Source: an uncultured Verrucomicrobiota bacterium (GTDB taxonomy: Bacteria > Verrucomicrobiota > Verrucomicrobiia > Limisphaerales > UBA9464). From it: DNA of 47,109 bases. A program made the position numbers and the translations under genes. A model generated the notes under the pieces. The model had not been told where the DNA came from. It made no database searches and worked only from the letters and a program-made list of their open reading frames with translations. The DNA is taken from positions 1 through 47,109 of the forward strand of contig CAIMMI010000126.1 in NCBI GenBank assembly GCA_903842505.1, read 5' to 3'. Numbering within the stretch: position 1 is the stretch's first letter; every line of letters starts with the position of its first letter. Of this stretch, positions 41,759 through 47,109 are shown one piece after another.

Positions 41759-44077
41759 CTAGCGGATCGACTGCACGTAGCGGACGAGATCGGTGAGTTG
41801 ACCTTCGGTCAGGGCGTCGGTCAGTCCCTCGGGCATGACCGAGGATCCGTCGATGTAGCCCGCCGACTGGATTTCCTTCACGGGAATGACCTTTTGCGCA
41901 CCGCCGGCGAACCTCAGCGTGAGGGCGTCGGCGGTTTCGTCTCCGAAGAAGCCGTCGTGCGTCTCGCCGTCGCGGGTCTGGATGTGATAGACCCGGAACA
42001 CTCCTTCGACGGCCTGCGCCGGGTCGAGGACCGCGGTCAGGATCGCTTCGGTGGAACGGTTCTTTGAACCGGCAAGGGACGGTGCGAAGCCCGTTCCCTC
42101 GCGACCGGTGGAATGGCACACCGCGCAGGTCGCTTCGAAAGTCGCCTTGCCGCGGGCGGGATCGGATGTGGGCGCGGCGTCCACGACACCGGTGAGTCGC
42201 TGGATCCGGGTGTGGATGCGGGCGCGTTCTTCCGGAGAGCGAGGTGGGTTCTTTCCGACGGAACCCATCCAACGGCTGGACACGGGAGTCGGCGGTTTCA
42301 CGCGACCTTTTTCCTCCGCCATCTGGATGAGCAGATTCTGGAACACAGCCTCGTAGGTTCCACCCGGCGCGAGGTACTCGCGGTCCCAGCCCTTGACCTT
42401 CCGTGTGAGGTCCGGCGAAGTCCGCCAGCGCTGGAGCCAGTCCAGTTGTTCGGTGCCGAGCGGCTCAGGACAATCGCGCAGGTAGCGGACAACCTCATTC
42501 CGGACCCGGAAGGTGGGTTCGGTGGCGAGGGGTTGGATCAGGTCAAAGGCGGTTGCCAGCGGCGGGCGAACGGTGGACAGCGCACGGACGGCTTCGTGGC
42601 GGAGGTTGGTATGGGTGCTCGCGATCAGCGTCCGCCAGAGCTTCGCATCGAAATGCCCGAGTCCCTCAATGGACCAGAGTGCGAGGATCCGCCGGTGTTC
42701 TGGCGCCTTGGGATTGGAAGCCAACTTCACGAGCTTCGGCAGCAGGGCCCGGGCATTCCGTTCGACGATCTGATGCCACGCTGCGCGCGATTCCCACACG
42801 CGGGGTGACTCGAGGTGACGGACGAGGTCGGATGTCCGGGCGGCGGCGATGTTGGGGACCTTGCGGGTGGACTGCGTCTGGTGCCGCACGCGCCAGATGC
42901 GGCCGCGCGTCTTGTCGCGTGCCGGGTGATCCCGCGCGATCTCGTTATGGGAGATGATGCGGTTGTACCAGTCGACGATGTAGAGGCAGCCGTCGGGGCC
43001 GAACCGGATGGCGACGGGGCGGAAGAACTCGTCGTCCGTCGAGACGAGGTCGGGAAGTTGGGTGAATTGGTGGACGCCATCGGGACCGAGGGTGGCGCGG
43101 ACGGTGTTGATTTTCCTCGTGATCGGGTTCGCGACAAAGAACACGGGGCGCCACGGGTCCGGATACGATCCCTGGTCATCCTCGCAATACGCCAGGCCGG
43201 AGAATCCGGTACCGCCAAGGTTGAGGTTCGGCGTGGTCGGTGGGTGATAAGGGGAATCCGGATGGACGAGCCGCTTGATGAAGCTGGGATAGGAGGTGTC
43301 GCGTTCGAATGGAACGACGGCGTATCCGAAGTCATTCGCCTCATGGAAGAACACGCGGCCGCTCCGGTCCTGGACCCACGACCAGATATTGTTGAGGCCT
43401 GCCCCGATCACCTCGAGTTCGGAGCCGTCGGGCCGCATGCGGGCGATCACCGTCTTGTCGAAGTTGACCTGTTTGCCGGTGGTGGTGATGGCCGTGCCGT
43501 TGTTCAGGACGCCCTGCGAGAAGACGATCCAGTTGCCGGGGAAGTGTTCAAGTTGGTGGGGAAGCGTGTGGGTGTCCTGCACCCCGAAGCCCCGGATCAG
43601 CACCTTCCGCGTGTCGGCCTTGCCGTCGCCGTTGGTGTCGTCGAGGAACAGGATCTCGGGTCCCTGCGCCACGATCACGCCGGTGCGGTGGGGCAGCACA
43701 CTCATCGGAAGAACCATCCCGTCGGCGAAGGTCCGTGCCAGGTGCGGACCGGCTCCGAGGGGCTTGTCGATCACTACGATCCGGTCGCGGCCGGGCTTCT
43801 TCCAGACGTTGGGATCCTGGTCGCGGGGGTATTCGGTGGCCGTCATGGACCAAAGCCGGCCGGCGTCGTCGAAGGCGATGGAGACCGGTTTGGGAAGGCC
43901 GGTTTCCTCGCTGGCGACGAGTTCCATCGTGAAACCCTCAGGCAACTGGAACGAACGCAACTGCTCTGACGGTGTGCGCGGTTGGGCCGCGGCGTTGTTG
44001 CCCTTCTTGAGTTCCTCGGCGCAGGCGAGGCTGGAAACGAAGGGCAGCAGGACCAGGATCCGGCGGAAGCTTTTCAT
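41759..44077 (-). CDS. PVC-type CxxCH heme protein with membrane-bound-dehydrogenase-like propeller
   Basis: This 772-residue exported protein has a signal peptide (FRRILVLLPFVSSLACA). A beta-propeller of the sorbosone/glucose dehydrogenase-like type follows (SFQLPEGFTMELVASEETGL, VSIAFDDAGRLWSMTATEYP, FLDDTNGDGKADTRKVL, and ITRKINTVRATLGPDGVHQF in parts). A HEAT-like helical region lies at about 430-600 (LPKLVKLASNPKAPEHRRI). The C-terminal cytochrome c domain has the heme motif CAVCH (651-655) and a distal Met probably in VMPEGLTDALT. The architecture is typical of Planctomycetota and Verrucomicrobiota. It likely oxidises a sugar or other substrate in the periplasm and passes electrons to the heme; the substrate is unknown. 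Confidence 0.92.
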   Translation of the reverse strand: MKSFRRILVLLPFVSSLACAEELKKGNNAAAQPRTPSEQLRSFQLPEGFTMELVASEETGLPKPVSIAFDDAGRLWSMTATEYPRDQDPNVWKKPGRDRIVVIDKPLGAGPHLARTFADGMVLPMSVLPHRTGVIVAQGPEILFLDDTNGDGKADTRKVLIRGFGVQDTHTLPHQLEHFPGNWIVFSQGVLNNGTAITTTGKQVNFDKTVIARMRPDGSELEVIGAGLNNIWSWVQDRSGRVFFHEANDFGYAVVPFERDTSYPSFIKRLVHPDSPYHPPTTPNLNLGGTGFSGLAYCEDDQGSYPDPWRPVFFVANPITRKINTVRATLGPDGVHQFTQLPDLVSTDDEFFRPVAIRFGPDGCLYIVDWYNRIISHNEIARDHPARDKTRGRIWRVRHQTQSTRKVPNIAAARTSDLVRHLESPRVWESRAAWHQIVERNARALLPKLVKLASNPKAPEHRRILALWSIEGLGHFDAKLWRTLIASTHTNLRHEAVRALSTVRPPLATAFDLIQPLATEPTFRVRNEVVRYLRDCPEPLGTEQLDWLQRWRTSPDLTRKVKGWDREYLAPGGTYEAVFQNLLIQMAEEKGRVKPPTPVSSRWMGSVGKNPPRSPEERARIHTRIQRLTGVVDAAPTSDPARGKATFEATCAVCHSTGREGTGFAPSLAGSKNRSTEAILTAVLDPAQAVEGVFRVYHIQTRDGETHDGFFGDETADALTLRFAGGAQKVIPVKEIQSAGYIDGSSVMPEGLTDALTEGQLTDLVRYVQSIR

Positions 44078-44234
44078 CGGGGTGCGTTGGCCTCAGGTTG
44101 ACCAGGACAACGGTGCGGTTCGAGCCCATCCTTCTGGCTCGGTCTTGATTCCCCGCAGAACGCGCTGCCCGTGTACCGGGCGGTCGAGGTGCCTTGAAGG
44201 GGATGGGGGTGGGACGAGCCGATGTGTCCTGTTC

Positions 44235-44298
44235 TGTAGGCTGCGTGCCCCCACGCGGCGGTTCCCGATCTACCCCAGGTGAGGGCACCCGGCCTACA
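44235..44298 (+). repeat. Imperfect intergenic inverted repeat (TGTAGG... type)
   Basis: TGTAGGCTGCGTGCCCCCAC (44235-44254) faces GTGAGGGCACCCGGCCTACA (44279-44298). The arms pair at most positions across about 24 nt of loop. It resembles the CTCGCCC elements in size and placement but has different arms. It lies in the 307-nt gap before the metalloprotease gene; nothing else is recognised in that gap. Confidence 0.6.
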
Positions 44299-44384
44299 AT
44301 CGAGGAATCTGGCAACTCTCCCCCGGGCCTCCGGGCCTCCGGCGTTGCTGGAGGTGGAAGTCGGGGGTATTGCTTGGTCCACAG

Positions 44385-47030
44385 ATGAATCTGTTGCCAA
44401 TTCTGCGTCGGACGGGGTTCTGGGCGATCCTGTCGACTGCGCTGCTTGGGTCGGGAACCGTGAACGCCCAGAACACAACCAAGGCACCGGCCCTGGAACT
44501 GAAGGTGGGGACCAACTACATGGTGGTCATCCCGAAGAAGGCCCTCGGAAAAGAGCACCTGCTCTCGGCCTCGATCATCCCGCAGCAGACGTCGCCCACG
44601 AGCACGGGTCTGGCAGGGAAGATCGTCCGGTTCGAGATCTTCCACGACGGCGTGGACCTGTACGAGTCGACGAAGGGGTTGGTGGTGACGGAGGATCTTC
44701 CGGCGCGTCGTCTGTTGACGACGTTTCCGATCGTTTCGCAGACCGACACCGAGGTGGTCATCGATTTCAATCGCGGCATGCGCCGGGTGTTCACAGATAT
44801 CTGGTACGGGAGCGGGAACCGGGACCGGGTGATGGAAGTGCCGCAGAGCCGTGTGTTCGCGGCCGAAGTCCGCGACAACATCCTGGCGTTGCGGCAGAGC
44901 GTTCAGGCGCGGGACCTGGAGAATGGTGCCAGCGTCGAGTCGCGCTACGAGGTGCGCTACTTCCTCTCGACCTACGAAGAACCCGTGGGTCGGGGACGGG
45001 AACAGTCCGGCGTCGAGACCCGCTATGCGCGGTTCTTCGAGACGGCGCCGGTGCTCGAGACGACGACCGGTCGCAGTTCAACGCGGATGGCGCGGTTCGA
45101 TCTGTCGAAGCCGATCACGTTCCACTACAGCGCGAACACGCCTGAGCCGTACGTGGAGGCGATCCGCAACGGCATCCTCTATTGGAACCGGGCCTTCGGG
45201 ACGAACGTCATCCGGGCGGAGAAGGCCCCGGAGGGCGTCACGGCCCCGGATCCGCGCTACAACATCGTGCAGTGGGTTCCGTGGGACGGGGCCGGGTCGG
45301 CCTACGCCGACATCCTGGTGGATCCGCGGACGGGGGATTCGCGGCATGGCCAGGCCTACATGACGTCGGTGTTCGCGGTGAGCGGGCGGGCCCGGGCCCG
45401 GGCAGCGTTGCGGTCGATGCGCGACTTGCTGGAGGCGAAGAAGGATTCGAAGGACGGCAAGGGCGACGGCAAGATGATGTGGCCGCAGATGGGCCTGCCG
45501 ATCATGGAATCGGCGACGGCCTGTCAGGTGAATCTGGTGGCCTTCGCGCAGCAGTATGCGGCGGGCCTGGAGGAGTTGCTGGCGAGCGACTCGCTGACGG
45601 ATGCCGCGGCGTTGCGCGCCTCGCAGGACTACGTGTGCGAGGTGGTGGCGCATGAGGTCGGGCACGTGCTCGGACTGCGCCACAACTTCGGTGGGAGCCT
45701 TGCGGCCACGATGACGCCGAAGGAACTCGACGAGTGGTTCCAGGCCTACGTGGCCGGCAAGGGACTCGAGTCCTGGACCAACCGGATCGTGAGTTCCTCG
45801 ATGATGGAATACAGCGTCTTCAAGGCCGGCGCGTTCATCGGTTGGATGGTCCGGACGTCGGATCGCGTGCTGCCCCATGACAAGGCGGCGATCCAGTGGG
45901 GTTACTTCGACAACAAGTCCGCGCAGGAAGAGAAGCTTCTGTTTGCGACCGACCAGGATGCCGCCCGATACGGCGACGTGCGGACGTTTGACTACGGTTC
46001 CCGCCCGATCATCGCTGGTTACAACGAGATCTCGTCGACCCTGCGCGGCCTGCCGCATTCGTTGATCGAACGGTTCATCGCCGCCCGGGCGCCGCACGAT
46101 CCGCGCGACCGCATTCCGCTGGAGCAGGTGAATCTCTCGGTGACTGCGACCGCATCGTCGGTTGCCGGTGACATGGCGTCGATCGCGCAGTGGTTCCAGT
46201 CGGGGGCGCGTTCGCTCGCGGTGGAGAACCAGTTCGACTTCATCGGGGAGTTGAACCGCAAGGAGCGGGTGACGGCGCATTGGAAGGCGTTGTCCGAGCA
46301 GTTGGAAAAGCTCGGCGGTGTGGACCGGGTGCTGTTCGGGGTGTTGCCGGCGGACCTGAAGCTGGAGTTGAAGAAGGAACCCGAGGGCGTCGAACCCGCG
46401 CCGAAGATCGATGCGGCGCAGTTGACCGCGCGATTCGAGAAGATCCTGGCGTCGCCGGCCTACACGAACTTCATGGGCCTGGATGAGAAGCGCTACAGCT
46501 TCACGGATGCAGAGAAGAAGGTGATCACCGAGCGGTCCCGTCGGTTCTTCAAGGAGTTGGAGGAAGCCGTGCTGAAGCAGGTGCTCATCCGCCTTGAAAA
46601 CGCACCCCGCGATATCGCGCGGGAGGCGAACGATGTCATCACCGAGGACGACCTGGTGGCGCAGTTCGAACGTCGCATCATCGAACTGTCGCGGTTCGTG
46701 CTGCTCGCCAAGGACGAGACCCAGCAGATCAAGGGCAAGCTGGACAAGGCCCGCGTCGAGGTCGTGGATTTCAAGTACGACCACGACACCCGCATGGCGG
46801 CCGCCAAGGCACTGAATGACAAGACCGGCTCGTACCGCGGTTGGTCGACGGACGCCAAGGGCGATCTCAACAAGGCGCTCAAGGACGAGGTCGATGCCGC
46901 GTTGAACATTCCGAACCTGAAGGAATTCCGGGATTCGCAGCTGAGCCGTTCGCTGCGCGAATGGTACCTGCGTCAGCAGGACATCCTTGGGCTTCTGCCG
47001 CCGCGCCCCCCGGGTCCGGCACCGCGCTGA
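44385..47030 (+). CDS. Secreted zinc metalloprotease, DUF5117/DUF4953 type
   Basis: This is an 881-residue exported peptidase. A signal peptide (FWAILSTALLGSGTVNA) precedes a DUF5117-like N-terminal region (KEHLLSASIIPQQTSP, RRVFTDIWYG, SVESRYEVRYFLSTYEEP). The catalytic region has the extended metzincin zinc motif HEVGHVLGLRH (H423, E424, H427, H433) and a probable Met-turn in SSSMMEYSVF. Before it lies YNIVQWVPWDGAGSAYADI, and after it ALQW-like AAIQWGYFD. The C-terminal 300 residues are helical and charged. Substrate is unknown. An in-frame TTG at 44370 exists; the ATG at 44385 gives the better signal. A hairpin repeat directly follows the stop. Confidence 0.93.
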   Translation: MNLLPILRRTGFWAILSTALLGSGTVNAQNTTKAPALELKVGTNYMVVIPKKALGKEHLLSASIIPQQTSPTSTGLAGKIVRFEIFHDGVDLYESTKGLVVTEDLPARRLLTTFPIVSQTDTEVVIDFNRGMRRVFTDIWYGSGNRDRVMEVPQSRVFAAEVRDNILALRQSVQARDLENGASVESRYEVRYFLSTYEEPVGRGREQSGVETRYARFFETAPVLETTTGRSSTRMARFDLSKPITFHYSANTPEPYVEAIRNGILYWNRAFGTNVIRAEKAPEGVTAPDPRYNIVQWVPWDGAGSAYADILVDPRTGDSRHGQAYMTSVFAVSGRARARAALRSMRDLLEAKKDSKDGKGDGKMMWPQMGLPIMESATACQVNLVAFAQQYAAGLEELLASDSLTDAAALRASQDYVCEVVAHEVGHVLGLRHNFGGSLAATMTPKELDEWFQAYVAGKGLESWTNRIVSSSMMEYSVFKAGAFIGWMVRTSDRVLPHDKAAIQWGYFDNKSAQEEKLLFATDQDAARYGDVRTFDYGSRPIIAGYNEISSTLRGLPHSLIERFIAARAPHDPRDRIPLEQVNLSVTATASSVAGDMASIAQWFQSGARSLAVENQFDFIGELNRKERVTAHWKALSEQLEKLGGVDRVLFGVLPADLKLELKKEPEGVEPAPKIDAAQLTARFEKILASPAYTNFMGLDEKRYSFTDAEKKVITERSRRFFKELEEAVLKQVLIRLENAPRDIAREANDVITEDDLVAQFERRIIELSRFVLLAKDETQQIKGKLDKARVEVVDFKYDHDTRMAAAKALNDKTGSYRGWSTDAKGDLNKALKDEVDAALNIPNLKEFRDSQLSRSLREWYLRQQDILGLLPPRPPGPAPR

Positions 47031-47091
47031 GGTGGGGCGGAGTTTCAAGGTTGAAGATTCAAGTTTGAAGTTGGGTGCGAATCGCCCCACC
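47031..47091 (+). repeat. Composite hairpin repeat after the metalloprotease gene
   Basis: GGTGGGGCG (47031-47039) and CGCCCCACC (47083-47091) are perfect 9-bp inverted arms. The 43 nt between them contain TTGAAGATTCAAGTTT, shared exactly with the left copy at 830-854 on the other strand. It begins immediately after the stop codon and could also act in transcript stability or termination. Confidence 0.65.
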
Positions 47092-47109
47092 CCTTGGGAG
47101 ATCCCAAGG
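47092..47109. repeat. 18-bp palindrome at the right edge
   Basis: CCTTGGGAGATCCCAAGG has perfect 8-bp arms with GA in the middle, and the window ends exactly at its last base. It may be a natural hairpin or a sign that the sequence stops at a repeat. Confidence 0.5.

Noticed and set aside
45078-47090. 670-codon minus-strand open frame
   Set aside because: Antisense to the metalloprotease with an intact zinc motif; composition is that of a shadow frame.

Overview
The window looks like chromosomal DNA from a G+C-rich member of the PVC superphylum, most likely Verrucomicrobiota. The main pointers are family content: a DUF1549/DUF1553 cytochrome protein paired with a DUF1501 protein, a DUF1552 protein, a PVC-type CxxCH heme protein, a Tat-exported Gfo/Idh/MocA oxidoreductase, an orphan type II prepilin-like protein, and secreted proteins with Ig-like and 'SSNLVDW'-type modules. 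No rRNA, tRNA, CRISPR array, insertion sequence or phage gene was seen. All taxonomy here is inference from gene families.

Layout. At 1-480 a low-G+C partial gene runs off the left edge, and a repeat-rich gap follows. From 0.98 to 6.0 kb lies the secreted cytochrome/DUF1501 pair. From 6.0 to 13.8 kb are housekeeping and secreted genes: rluE, adenine deaminase, a left-handed beta-helix acyltransferase-like protein, a PDZ-less HtrA-like protease, a secreted protein of unknown function and a prepilin-like protein. Three copies of a hairpin-forming intergenic repeat lie between these genes. From 14.0 to 19.0 kb is a minus-strand block: DAHP synthase, a 58-residue membrane protein, a dihydrodipicolinate-synthase-like aldolase, a methyltransferase, an NAD-dependent sugar epimerase and a family 2 glycosyltransferase. 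The last four are joined by ATGA stop/start overlaps.

From 19.2 to 31 kb are a Tat oxidoreductase, an MsbA-like ABC exporter and a polysaccharide-export locus. That locus has a consensus promoter, an outer-membrane beta-barrel, a terminator, a Wzz/BY-kinase with a tyrosine cluster, a short polysaccharide export (OPX) protein and a membrane-anchored FHA protein. Two translationally coupled glycosyltransferases and glgC follow. From 31 to 37.4 kb are cell-surface proteins (Ig-like, beta-barrel, lipoprotein), a DUF1552 protein and a large secreted protein built of four repeats, two of them nearly identical. From 37.8 to 47 kb are aroB, a secreted sialidase-like protein with a lipoprotein-type aldose 1-epimerase, an FKBP-type isomerase, a PVC heme protein and a large zinc metalloprotease.

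Taken together the window is dominated by envelope work: exopolysaccharide synthesis and export, extracytoplasmic sugar-processing enzymes and secreted oxidoreductases. Two shikimate-pathway enzymes (steps 1 and 2) lie about 20 kb apart. The most interesting structures are the exporter built from a short OPX protein and a separate beta-barrel, the overlapping sugar-modification cassette and the family of intergenic inverted repeats.
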